Translations under genes and position numbers: made by a program
DNA from: Coenobita brevimanus
Lineage: Eukaryota; Arthropoda; Malacostraca; Decapoda; Coenobitidae
Direction: 5' to 3'
NCBI GenBank assembly: GCA_032717465.1
Contig: CM064683.1
Coordinates: forward strand, 34,047,542 to 34,111,541
DNA: 64,000 bases
Part shown: positions 1 through 10,534 of the stretch, piece after piece
Numbering within the stretch: position 1 is the first letter of the stretch
How the letters are laid out: the number at the start of each line of letters is the position of its first letter
Notes under the pieces: generated by a model
What the model was told of the DNA's origin: nothing
The model's input: the letters and a program-made list of their open reading frames with translations, nothing else
Databases searched by the model: none

Positions 1-1039
1 TGTAATATAGAAGAGGTGTTTATTGTTTTCTGGAATGGAATGGCAAAAACAAATGTAAGTATTTTCATGTTTTTAAATAACGAGTAAATGGAGACGTGAA
101 TCATTTTTGCATGAAGAAAATAAGTGATTAGGATTTATTTCTGTCGAATGCAGGAGGTTCATCAAAGAAGATAATTTGGTTAAGTTAAAAGCCTTCTAAA
201 TTACAGCCTGCAATAGCTGATGTTACTTCCAGGTCCCTAATTGTAGTACCGTATAAACATAGAATAAAGGGGAAAATTGTTTTATTTAACAGTCTGATCT
301 GCCTGAATATCGACCTTTGGTTCTCTCAGTTGCGAGCTGGACGTGCTACCCCATTCATCAAAGTTCATTATTTCGCTAGTCACTGATGATGTTTCTCATT
401 GGCAAGGCAGACTCAGTGGTTAAATACAGATACGGTAAGCCTCTGAATAAATATAGGAAAAATTATATTGAAGAATTACTTAATATAACGAAAAAATATA
501 ATCACGACACAACCATACACCGTACCAATATTGTATATTAGCTATATGTAAGGGAAGGAAAATATTTAGAGAACTCGGATATACCTTTATAAGGATTTCT
601 TGCAGAAACAGAAGGGAAACATTTTTCAGCATTCTTTTCCAACTTCCTCTAATCACATGTCATATGCTTTAGTGCAGGCAGATTGTGCATGCCTTAAAAT
701 GTTACTGTACAGTGCAAAGATAGAACTTGTCCAGCTCTTCTTGCTAAGGGTACGTCTCCTTTTGCTGTCTCATAGACCAAAAACCAAAGGAGATGCATTC
801 TTCATAGTGGTATGAGGAGCCCTGATGTCAAATCCTAATAACAGGCGAAAAAAAACAAAATCAATAGTAGCAAAAAGATCTAATTTGCTTCTATAATAAC
901 GGAGTTATTAACATAGGGAACAAAAGATATATCCTCGTTGACCCAATGCACACACACTTAAGCCTAATACAGACGCGTCTGTATAAAAACTATAAACGCG
1001 TTTCTTTCAGTATCTATCTATCTGTCTATCTCCATATTT

Positions 1040-1041
<2 letters not shown>
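1..1041. other. Unannotated AT-rich DNA
   Basis: No coding region, RNA gene or element end could be recognised here. The short open frame at 600-815 has no recognisable motif and ordinary non-coding composition. The right edge holds a short (ATCT/GTCT)n run at about 1010-1030 that leads into the (AT)n array. Confidence 0.6.

Positions 1042-1107
<66 letters not shown>
1042..1107. repeat. (AT)n microsatellite
   Basis: Pure alternating AT for about 65 bases. No retroelement end abuts it directly. Confidence 0.97.
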
Positions 1108-1112
<5 letters not shown>

Positions 1113-1414
1113 TCCCTACATAGCTTGAAAATACATACCAGAATGACATCCTGGCAAGTCGTAGGTTTTAGGACATATACCTCATGTACCGTAACTTGTT
1201 CGCCGTCTGAATGGAGTCATAATGATAAAAGTGACGCGCACCTTTTGTCAACCTTTGCTGATCAGAAATAATGAGAAATATGAGAAAATCACGCACCTGT
1301 TTCAAAACCTGAATCTTTCCCAACACATTTTAACTACATTATGTCGTTTTCATTTATGGGTTGAAGCTCATCGTTATGAAAAGAAATTTTTCGCCATAGA
1401 GGCGTGTGCTTTAG

Positions 1415-2610
1415 TCTGTCTATCTATCTATTGCCAGACGCCTCAATCCCGTTTGGGGTGGCCACAAACAAATCGCCTCCAAGTCGCCCTGTCCGCCGCC
1501 ATTTCACTGCCCTGCTCCCAACTCACACCCCCCTCTCTCATATCCTCTCCACCCCATCCCATGGAGAAATGGCACATCCCTTTTTCAATCGAACAATCAG
1601 ATAGAAAAATTCACTTACTTCACCATCCACATGCATTGCTGCCTCAACTCCCTCATACATTCTCTTCACGGCATTCAACAGTTTCCCATTTACTCCATAC
1701 ATTTTAATTATTTTCCACATCCCTTGTATATTCACTCTGTCATATGATTTCTCCAAATACATGAAGGCTGCATACAACTTCTTTCCCTTCTCTAGAAACT
1801 TTTCCAATAAAGATCTAAGGATTAATGTCTGATCTACAAAACCTCTTCTACCTGAAACCTCCGTGTTCTTCTTCAGCTGATTCCTCTGTTATTTTACTAA
1901 CTCTATCAATAAGTATCCTACCATATACTTCTCATATGACACTGAGAAATTAAGTGCCTCTAGGATTGCCCCATACTTCTTTTTCCCCCATTTCTTTGTA
2001 CAACGGGATAATTATATCTGACTTCCAATCCTCTGGGACTCTACTTTCCTCGCAGCCCAATCTGCACATCCGTACCCGTTTTACTATTATCTCTCCACCA
2101 TGCATCAGCATTTCACCACACACACAATCAGTTCCTGGGGTTTTCCCAAATTTTACTTTCGTCATTGCCTTCACTGCTACCATCACACTGACCTTTTCCT
2201 CCCTTCACATCTCCTTCTTCCAGCCATTCCCCAGCTCTTATACCTGCGTTACTTTCATTCTCTATTTTTAACAGTTCCTTCAAGTGTTCTCTCCATCTGC
2301 TCACTTTTCCTCCCTTCTCCACTATCAGTCTACCACTTTTCTCTCTCACTCCCCTATTAACTTCTTTATCACCCTGTCTAACTCTCTTTGCCTCCTTCGA
2401 GAAATTTTCTTACATTCCGTCCACTTTACACTCAAATTCCTTCCAAATTCCTCATCCACTTTCTTCCTACTCTTCCTTACTAATCTTTTCACCTGTCTCT
2501 TCCTCTCTACATATGACTCTCTTCCGTCTCTCAACTTCCTCCATGCCTCTGCTTTCTATCCACTCTCTGTATGCTTTATTTTTAAGAGCTTGTTGTTGAT
2601 GCTGTTGTTA
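1415..2610 (-). mobile_element. Family A non-LTR retrotransposon, 5'-truncated and internally deleted (copy A1)
   Basis: Read on the minus strand, this begins in the linker upstream of reverse transcriptase (about 2610-2130, basic and Glu-rich, with 'RRKVDEEFGRNLSVKW'). It continues through the KFGKTPGTD motif (about 2150), a WKSDIIIPLYK motif (about 2030) and RT motif A, here AAFMYLEKSYD (about 1770). It then reaches motif B, LKKGCAISPW (about 1565). There it jumps straight into the family's 3' untranslated region, so the YADD/FADD catalytic motif and the C-terminal part are missing, a loss of roughly 0.9 kb compared with the copy at 49 kb. Frameshifts also interrupt it. The 3' end 'GCGTCTGGCAATAGATAG' runs into a GATA/GACA tail at about 1411-1425. 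It is a dead copy. RTE-like clade membership is inferred from the protein motifs. Confidence 0.85.
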
Positions 2611-3855
2611 TTGTTGGTTTTATGACTCCTCCTTCGTATGAACTTCAAGGCGGTGGACTGTAAAGCTGCCCTTGTCCTTCAGTTCACTATCTTCCATGCG
2701 AGTTAGCGGCAGGAAGCTGAGGGCCGTGTATATAGTTAGTGATGATATTAATCACATACATAGCTGCATGTTGGCAGAATTATATATCTGGTGTATTAAG
2801 GAAATTTGCTGGAAGGTTTGTCACATAATTTCCCAATATTGCCGTGCGACAACGAGTGATGTTTTTCTACATTCAAAAGTTAATAGGTTTTGGCAATATT
2901 ACATACATTTTCAGACTAAAATTTTGCAAGATATTCTCCTGATTTATAATCATTCCACGAAGTTTGGTAAAAATACAATTAAAACTGAGTTAAAATGATG
3001 AACCTTTGATATAATGTGACATTAACTCCTAACTGATTGTTCTCACAGCTGAATCCTTTCATCATTTCCTTGTCCTCAATCATTTCACCACGTTTGATGT
3101 AAATTGGATCAATACTGTTTGAACAGACCTTCCACCTAAGCCTGTGACTTATTGCGTTTTACGACCAAAACTTAGTCACTTGTTCCTCTGGCTGTCTTCA
3201 ATCGTTTATCTAAGTCTGGTGCCACTCCACTGAGTGATCCTCCCATATCTTTGCTAACAGACAGAAAGTTAGACAGACAGATTCACCATATGGACCAAAC
3301 ACACAATACCTTCACTCTATACAGTGCACATGGCTCATAAAAAGTACTAATCTTAGTAACTTATTTACTGGTATAATAATTACATCTCCATTGATCCTCG
3401 TCGGTTAAGACGACTCCCTAACACACATTCCTGTGCGATTTATCATGCTCAACTTTTCTGCTTTATGTTAGTCATTTTTATCCGTCATTTTCTGCATAAG
3501 TAAAGTACAAAAGGATATTAACCAGTCGTATATAAAACTTCCAAGAAAGGGACGGTAGGGAGCAACCGTGGAAAATACGGGCCCATGTTGTGTCCTCACT
3601 CACATGTAATGAGGGTGAGAGGCAGGCTCTGTCATCCATGTGCCACGGTCCAGTAAGATGGATGCACCTCCTGTGACCATGATTCCATTATGAAACATTT
3701 ACTCTGGATTTAATAAATCCGTAACAATGGCAAAAATTTTGCGTATTTGCAGTGTATTATAATGATCATTATCGGATTTTTCTTTTTTTTTTTTTTTTTT
3801 AGTAAGTTCGGTGGTGTGACATTTTTTTATTTTAATTTCTATCACACACTCATCC
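2611..3855. other. Unannotated DNA with a poly-T run
   Basis: No gene is supported. The edge next to copy A1 carries an imperfect (GTT)n run at about 2588-2620. A T-run occupies 3780-3800. The open frame at 2672-2998 shows no recognisable protein motif. Confidence 0.5.
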
Positions 3856-4133
3856 AACCTCGTTTTGCTTGTGTTCGGCAAAGAACTTTACTGGAAGGAA
3901 ACAAGTCAGGAGTGTGTGGAGTAGAAACGAATTGTCTGAGAGGAGTGTGCGTAGAGCATCGAACAAAAAGAGACTGACTAATGAGGAAATCCGGTGTTAC
4001 GGTGTTGATATACATGTGTTCGAAAGTGTTGGCAGGAGTAACATGAGATGGGTTGGCCAAGAGAAGCGAATGGATAATCTGAGATCGACTACGAGAGTGT
4101 AAGTGAATCAGGAGAAATAGAGAGGGGGAGAAG
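3856..4133 (+). mobile_element. Family A non-LTR fragment, C-terminal part (copy A2, left piece)
   Basis: The stretch aligns with the C-terminal coding end of the family A copy at 28450-28690. Shared landmarks are 'LTNEE' (about 3976), the GVDIHVFESV stretch matching GVDVDVIESV-type sequence, and a RWVGQEKRM stretch matching RWFGHMERM. The frame is broken and no catalytic region remains. The copy is interrupted at 4133/4134 by an inverted-repeat element. Its GATA-rich 3' tail resumes at 5285. Confidence 0.7.
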
Positions 4134-4397
4134 CAAAGCTGGGAACGCTACTAATAAAAAGTAGCGGCGCTCCCATTCCCGTTACCAGCTCGAAAAAGTA
4201 GTGGCGTTACTGGTTTCGCTACTTGATAAGAAATGTAGTGGCGCTCCCGCTCCCGCTACTTTGGATAAGAAAAAGGCACACGAAGGAAAGGTTAACAAAA
4301 ATCTGTGATGTACAGTACACTATATACTGTTTTGATAATATTAGTCAGTCTGAGTGGTTATGTTGTGTACCGGTAATGTCAGAATATACTTATATTG

Positions 4398-4474
<77 letters not shown>

Positions 4475-5284
4475 ATACATGTAGGTGTCACTTTAATGAA
4501 GCTTAGAGCCGAAAGTACAGGAAAAAGGTATTTACTGTATAATGTAACAAATGTTCTTTTACATTGTTACCTAGTATACCTACTGAAAGTTACATACGTA
4601 AATAAAAGGCAAAAAAAATGTGGCCTACCATTGATACATATTATATAGATTTATTATATTTTCAATGATACCTATTTAAGATATGTACGAAAACGAAAGT
4701 AAAAATGAACTGGGGCTTTCCTTTAAAGGCTATTTATACAATAACATTTTTTTTCCTTTACATTAAACTGAAAGTTACATACAGTTACGAAATAATAACG
4801 TAGTAAGAATTAGTTTGAAAGAGAGAGTGGGGGAGAGAGCGAGAGTTTGAGACGGGGATAGTTCGAGGTGTGTGTGTGTGTGTGTGTGTGCTGCTCGCCA
4901 AGCTGCCAATTACGTAATTTAAATGATCGATAGTTAACTAGCAAAGTCCTGTCTAATTATTGCACATTACTAATAAATAATAATTAATAAATTACTGATG
5001 TAATGTAGAACAAACATCATTGACAGAATTGACGAAAGTATTATTTTTCGTCATTAATAAATACAATAAACCGTCGGCATATCTGTATGTACTCACCGAC
5101 TCCGAACCTGTATTCGACGCGTGAGTAGCGAGGAGCGCGGTAACGCGCGAGTACGGCCAAAAAGTAGTGGCGCTCTCAGTTCCGCTACTGGCTAAAAAAA
5201 GTAATGGCGTTACCACCATCGCTATTAAAATAGTAGCAGCGCTATGTAGCGCCGCTACTAATAGCGGCGCTATTCCCAGCTTTG
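4134..5284. mobile_element. Non-autonomous inverted-repeat DNA transposon (hAT-like), 1151 bp
   Basis: Left end 'CAAAGCTGGGAACGCTACTA' (4134-4153) and the reverse complement of the right end, 'CAAAGCTGGGAATAGCGCCG' (5265-5284), form terminal inverted repeats. Both ends continue into arrays of a subterminal 'GTAGCGGCGCT'-type motif in varied spacing and orientation (4155-4265 and 5165-5275). No transposase is encoded; the interior holds (AT)n and (GT)n arrays. Terminal 'CAnAGCTGGGAA' followed by repeated 'AGTAGCG' motifs is, from memory, a style seen in animal hAT elements, so the superfamily is inferred. An 8-bp target duplication is not evident: the flanks are GGGAGAAG and ATAAATGG. It sits inside a family A retroelement, so it is younger than that copy. 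Confidence 0.75.
4399..4471. repeat. (AT)n microsatellite inside the inverted-repeat element
   Basis: Alternating AT over about 72 bases. A (GT)n run also lies in the same element at about 4867-4891. Confidence 0.97.
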
Positions 5285-5325
5285 ATAAATGGATAGGATA
5301 AATAGATAGATAGAGAGATAGATAG
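5285..5325 (+). repeat. GATA-type 3' tail of family A (copy A2, right piece)
   Basis: Degenerate GATA repeats follow directly after the right inverted repeat of the 4134-5284 element. Family A copies elsewhere end in the same tetranucleotide, so this is best read as the displaced tail of the fragment at 3856-4133. Confidence 0.55.
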
Positions 5326-6207
5326 ATGGTAGTTATGTAAACGAGGCCAGAATTCAAAAAAATATATGGAACTTGAAACAGAATACTTATGTGCAATGTA
5401 CTATATAAATTGTGCTGTCTAGAGCCTCTTAGGTCTGAGAGAATATCGCTCTCGGCCTTCTAGTGAGTTTTGAGTGACATTACAAAAGACTAGATGAGTT
5501 TAAACAGGTATACATTTCTCCGGTCTTTGGGGAATGTTTGTTTTCGTAGCAAGAAATGGTGGAGTGTTTACTGTAGGATAACGACTGATGGACAGGTATT
5601 GTGAATTGTTTCCCCTCTTTCTCCCTGTTCTTTTTCCTCTCCCTCTGTCCTGTTCCCCCTCCATCTTTCCCACCCACTCCCCGGTCTCTTCTGCCTCCCC
5701 TCTGTTTGTTCTCTCCCAGCTCTCTTCTCTTACGCCCTCCTCCTCCTCCACTCCCTCTCCCGTGTTTTCTTCCTTCTCCCCTCTTCTCACCTCTCTTTTC
5801 CTTTTCTTCTTCCCCTGCACATACACTACACAAAACACTCATCCTGTTTTAATACCCTAAATCACAAAGCCATTGCACAGCTTAGGTGTTTATCACGTGC
5901 CCAACCACTGCAAACACATATCTCCCATGATGTGTTGCGCTGGTTCAAGGCACACGGATGCCCCTGTGATACTTGGCGTCAAACATCAACTTAAATGCCG
6001 TATTCTATACTCTGCTCTTCTTTACTAGGCGTATAATAAGCGTTCCATTATTTTGAATTCTTATCTACAGCAAGGCTAGAATATGGTGCTTGTCAGGAAT
6101 TCGTGTTGTGAAAAGGATTCATTATCATATTATTGCTTTATTCTGTCACTGAACTATGGATAATAAGCTACAAAAACACAAGAGTCTCTGTCACGTTATA
6201 ATGAACG

Positions 6208-6208
<1 letters not shown>
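5326..6208. other. Unannotated DNA with a pyrimidine-rich tract
   Basis: The plus strand is almost all C and T at about 5605-5815. The open frames across it on both strands are products of this composition, rich in Ser/Pro/Leu on one strand and Arg/Glu/Gly on the other, and are not accepted as genes. No other structure was recognised. Confidence 0.6.
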
Positions 6209-6264
<56 letters not shown>

Positions 6265-6269
6265 ACACA
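6209..6269. repeat. (AC)n microsatellite
   Basis: About 60 bases of AC with one interruption near 6260. Confidence 0.97.
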
Positions 6270-7494
6270 GATTTTCAGGTTACGGGAGATTTCTCTCTTA
6301 GAAACTGATTATAACTTCATTATTTTTTATCGAATTTTTTGTATATCAGTAAATCCTGCAGTCATCTATTATTTTTAATGCAAGAAGAAGAAGAAAGAAA
6401 TAGAAGGCTGAGCTTCCGCTAATGTCTTCCTTTCCAAAGAGGACTGGACAAAAAATTCAAGATCAGTCCCTTCGAAAATGTGATTAAAAGCCTGGAGGTC
6501 ATAGGCGGAGGTAAGTACAGATTGAGGAAAACAAAACCAGAGTCGACAAGTGGCATATATGAATCATTGTAGGCAAATAGGTATCGAAAATCATAACCTT
6601 ATCCACAATTAACTACACAAGAAAGTGCATTTTTTTTTTTTTTTTTTTTTTTTAAGGCTTCCCTGTGTGTAGTTATGCTGTTTGTGCCGTGCGGTGTACT
6701 ATATTTATTGTGGTTTGTTTTTAATTTCGTGACATCTCAAGACAATTTTACTCAGCTTGGTGGAGACCTTTCGAAATCAAGGAAACATAAATAACCTTCT
6801 TTAATCTGTATGTATTTTTGGTATTCTACGACGCAGAGTAAAATTGTCTGCTGGTAAAAAGATTAAACTACAACGAAAAGCCATCGCAACCTAAGGAAAA
6901 TACGGGAAAATTAAGACAAATAAGTGCCACCCCTTCACTATGAGGACATCTTTCCTGAGTCTAGCGGTAGGAATAGAGAAGAATTAATATCGTCACAGTA
7001 GTGAAAGGGTTAATAGAAATTGTATTTAAATCTTTGCATTTAGCGACCAACTGCTTGAGATGAATAAAACTGTCGACAAGAAGTACTGTATTTTTAAGAT
7101 CATGACAGTGAAAGGGTTAACTCTGACCACTCTTCAGTTCGGTGGCGTATTTTACTGGTTAATGCCCATGACTTTGATGATTCTGGGGTTAAAAACAGTC
7201 TCCATTAACCCGTTCACAAGCTGATTTCTTTCACAAAGCTGAATATTATCTTCTGGTAATAACTAGAGTAAATGTAAAGGTACTAGATATACGCGGGACC
7301 ATCAGGGCCTCAATATGGGTTTGAGCTAAGATATACGGAAAAGAAGAACCTCGCGTCCGAGAATCCTAAAGAGTGACTGACAGAAGGGTCTCCCCAAGAT
7401 ATGCTGTAGCATCTAAAAATACGCCATCAGACAGTGAAACAACCAACGTCGCTACGTAAGGTCTCTCGTTTGCCAAATAAAAACACTGGTTTAC
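6270..7494. other. Unannotated DNA with a weak fold-back repeat
   Basis: No gene is seen. At about 6725-6870 a left arm 'CAATTTTACTCAGCTTGG' and a right arm 'AGAGTAAAATTGTCTGCTGG' face each other. They match the dispersed fold-back repeat described at 23159-23345. There is a poly-T run at about 6631-6653. Confidence 0.45.
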
Positions 7495-7526
<32 letters not shown>

Positions 7527-7586
7527 AGCATGTGAATAGGTGTTTTTGACTAATTTTGATAATAGGTGTTTTTGACTAATTTTGAT
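7495..7586. repeat. Poly-A run and exact 26-bp tandem duplication
   Basis: A 28-base A-run (7495-7522) is followed by two adjacent copies of a 26-bp unit starting AATAGGTGTTTTTGAC (7535 and 7561). Confidence 0.9.
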
Positions 7587-7689
7587 AAGCTTAATTGTTG
7601 GCATAACGTTCTCCCTACGTGTCAAGAGGGGTTGGTGGAGGATTAGTGCCCCTCCCTGTAAAACAATTAACTCTAAGCCCTTGGTCACC

Positions 7690-7735
7690 CCGTTTGGGAT
7701 ACATGGCGTCTGGCAATGAATGAATGAAAAATTTC
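7690..7735 (+). mobile_element. 3' end of a family A-related retroelement with GAAT tail (A3)
   Basis: The sequence 'GGGATACATGGCGTCTGGCA' matches the terminal block of family A ('GGGATTAATGCGTCTGACA' at 28839-28857) and is followed by an (AATG)n tail in place of (GATA)n. The upstream 60-90 bases are not clearly homologous, so only the last block is claimed. Confidence 0.5.
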
Positions 7736-7948
7736 TAAACAGTTTTGCTTTATCACCGCTTGTTTTTTTTTGCTTTCACATATACCTTTTTTTATTATAA
7801 TGCATATATTTATAATGTAATGAGTTTATTTCATATATTAAAATGGCATATTACAGAACGAAACAAAACAGACACAGAACACTGACAGAACTAAATATTA
7901 CCATTACTTGGATATAAGCATATATACACACCATAGTACTACAGACAG

Positions 7949-8633
7949 TCAGAAGTGAGTTTTTTTGGACGATCTGGTGTACTTTGCCTCCGGGATGTCG
8001 CGCAGGAGCATCCAGCAGAAGTCCCCCATCATGCTGGGGTTCCACTTGCCTTGGTAGTTGCTCTCCATCTTAGTAATATCTTGGTGAAACCTTTCCCCAT
8101 GTTCGTCACTTACTGCTCCGAGGTTCTGGGGGAAGAAGTTGAGGTGGGAGTGGAGAAAGTGAATCTTGAGAGACATTCGGCATCCCATATCCTGATAAGC
8201 CTGCAACAACCTCTCGACACGCTCTTGGTATTCTAGTGCCCGTGTATTACCAAGGAAGCCATGGCAGACTACCTTAAATGCTTCCCATGCTCTCAATTCC
8301 TTCAAGGTAAGCTTCCCCTCGAATACCTCATCCTTCAGCACCTCCCGGATCTGGGGTCCGATGAAGATGCCCTCCTAGAGCCTAGCAGAACTGAGAGCTG
8401 GAAACAGAGTGCACAGGTGTTGGAAGGCAGCGTCATCCTTGTCCATGGCCTTCATGAAATTCTTCATAAGGCCAAGCTTGATATGAAGAGGGGGAAGAAG
8501 CATCTTGGTCATGTCCACCAGAGGATTTTCTTGGGCACTGTGTTTCTCAGGTACGAAAGTGCTCCTAGACCCCCAGTCCTTCTGCGTGTAGTGCATGACA
8601 TGTTTGAGCTTGTTGTGGCGCGCGTTTTAAACC
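7949..8633 (-). pseudogene. 3' fragment of a conserved, uncharacterised animal protein (possibly mobile-element derived), with an in-frame stop
   Basis: One minus-strand frame runs from about 8633 to 7949. It reads HYTQKDWGSR (about 8595), NPLVDMTKMLLPPLHIKLGL (about 8520), FIGPQIREVLKDEVF (about 8365) and KIHFLHSHLNFFPQN (about 8150), then AVSDEHGERFHQDI and a C-terminal QGKWNPSMMGDFCW. From memory this block layout recurs in unnamed, multi-copy proteins of insects, crustaceans, molluscs and cnidarians; I know no established function. A TAG at 8375-8377 interrupts the frame between SSARL and EGIFIG, where a coding triplet is expected; the frame is otherwise kept on both sides. Upstream of 8633 an in-frame TAA ends the homology and no good splice acceptor is visible, so the N-terminal half is absent or lies in another exon. 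It could be a decayed copy of a dispersed gene family. The protein match is strong; the role is unknown. Confidence 0.7.
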
Positions 8634-8749
8634 AAGTTCCAAGAAAAAAGGACGGTAAATGGATTTTTGACGAATATTTTGGGTCTAGGCCTATATGTAT
8701 ACAAGTACATACATGTAAACATGTATATCTCAAAAACTAGAGGTGATGA

Positions 8750-10244
8750 GTGAAAATGGATTTCGAATCTGAAATCTGCAACCCAAAATTAAGTTAGAAC
8801 ACCTAATTTCATGCTTGCCTCAAATTTTTTGTAAAACAGTGAAATCGGTTGGTGGCATCATCATAATTATTTCGACTTCTATTCCCACCTGAGGATCGCG
8901 CGTGGTGGCGATTTGCATTAAATAAACACCACATTGAAAGAGTTAATGGCGGTTGTTTCTAATTCCAACTTACGAATGTTTCCCCCTAAGATGAATACTA
9001 TCATCACCTTGCTGAAGGGCTTAAGGTATTGGGCGTCGCACAGTGAACAGAACTTAACTCTCGCCACTCAGAGTGGAATCTGGGACAAAAGTTCTCCTAA
9101 TATTTCATCTGTGCTTCTCACTTTCGTCCACTTGTTGATAATCTGTAGCTATGAGACACTTGGTAAAGTTCTCTGCCCATCATTGATTCTCTGAAATGGA
9201 AGTTTCAGACATGCCTTGAGTGTGAAGTACACCCAGTGGAGTGGCAAGCAAAGTTTTGTCCCTGACTGTACGACTGCGTCAAAAGTGAGTGTTAGAGTGT
9301 GAGTACGGTTTCCCTGGAAACCGGAATGTGCTCCTCTTGATCACCAGATTCAGTATTTATATTCTATTCTGAGGTCAATGTGACTTCCGGTACATTTTTT
9401 TATCTTCACTCATATAACTAACATACATTTCACAACTTGACTAGGGCGAATAATAGTGGGAGAGAGAGAGAGAGAAAAAAAAAAACGAAAAACAATGTGA
9501 CGCCTTATGAAGTAAACTGCTATGGTGACTTGTTTATCATCCTGTATATATTGACCACGATCCTTAATGAAGAGCATCAGAAACCTATTCCTACCGGTGA
9601 TCTAGTGTAAGTTTTTCGAAAAATAAAGCTTTTGTGAGGATATGTGTCCGGTTTCCATGGTAAGAGGTATGTGCCCCTCTTTTTCATCTGATGCCATCTA
9701 TAATTCGTGGAAGTGCCGCCCGCATCTCTGACAAACACGTTTGGCCAACGACTTAACCCTTGAATTAGGCAGCGTATTTTGTTGGTCTGGTCATATTTCC
9801 TCCAAACAATTTTACACAGCTTATGACAAATTTTTGGAACTGCTTCATTAACTGGGGTTTCTCCGATAAATTTTGGGGGTGGGTATGCAAAGTAAAACCA
9901 GTCCCATCAGTACGATGTCATCTTTTACATAGTGTTCTTCATATCTCGTGATATACGTATTAAGAACAGGGACGAATATTCAAACTAGGAAGAGGGGTAA
10001 CATAGCCTCCCTTAGCTCCGTCACAATTAAAGGGCTATCCTCACCTAAGTAAAACTGTCAAGCGCCAGAAATAAAATAAATTATGACAGGCTCGGACTGA
10101 ACGAGTTAAGTCTCTCAAAGGTGGCCACAGTAAAGTGATATAAATCCTTATAGTACTGGAGATGTTAAATAAATTAGCAATATGTTTGCTTTCATCCATT
10201 GTAGCTTATAGACCTTCTCTCCGGGAGAGATATAAATGCAATAG
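8750..10244. other. Unannotated DNA
   Basis: No coding region or RNA gene is supported. The region has short A-runs (9476-9484), a (GA)n run near 9463-9477 and one weak fold-back arm ('CAATTTTACACAGCTTATG', about 9807-9825). Confidence 0.5.

Positions 10245-10292
<48 letters not shown>
10245..10292. repeat. (GT)n microsatellite at the edge of the hAT element
   Basis: About 48 bases of GT run directly into the presumed left terminal repeat of the hAT element and may have replaced its first two bases. Confidence 0.95.
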
Positions 10293-10294
<2 letters not shown>

Positions 10295-10534
10295 TTCTCA
10301 AACTTTTTCACTTCATTCCCCACTTATGGGGATCTTAACATCCTCGTTGCCCCCCTTCAGTTTTCTCTCAAGCCCCTCATAAATAATGATAAAAAATATA
10401 TATATATTTCGGTGCTCTCGAATTCTTTTAATGCTTTTTATTATCAGTCAGAATGCATATTTTGTTACATATCAGTAGGATAGATGACACTATTTGCTTA
10501 CAGTCAGTCGACTGATTCGAGGTTTAGTCACTGA

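Noticed and set aside
8261..8740. 159-codon plus-strand frame
   Set aside because: It lies opposite the minus-strand conserved protein fragment, whose motifs are clear; the plus frame is its shadow.
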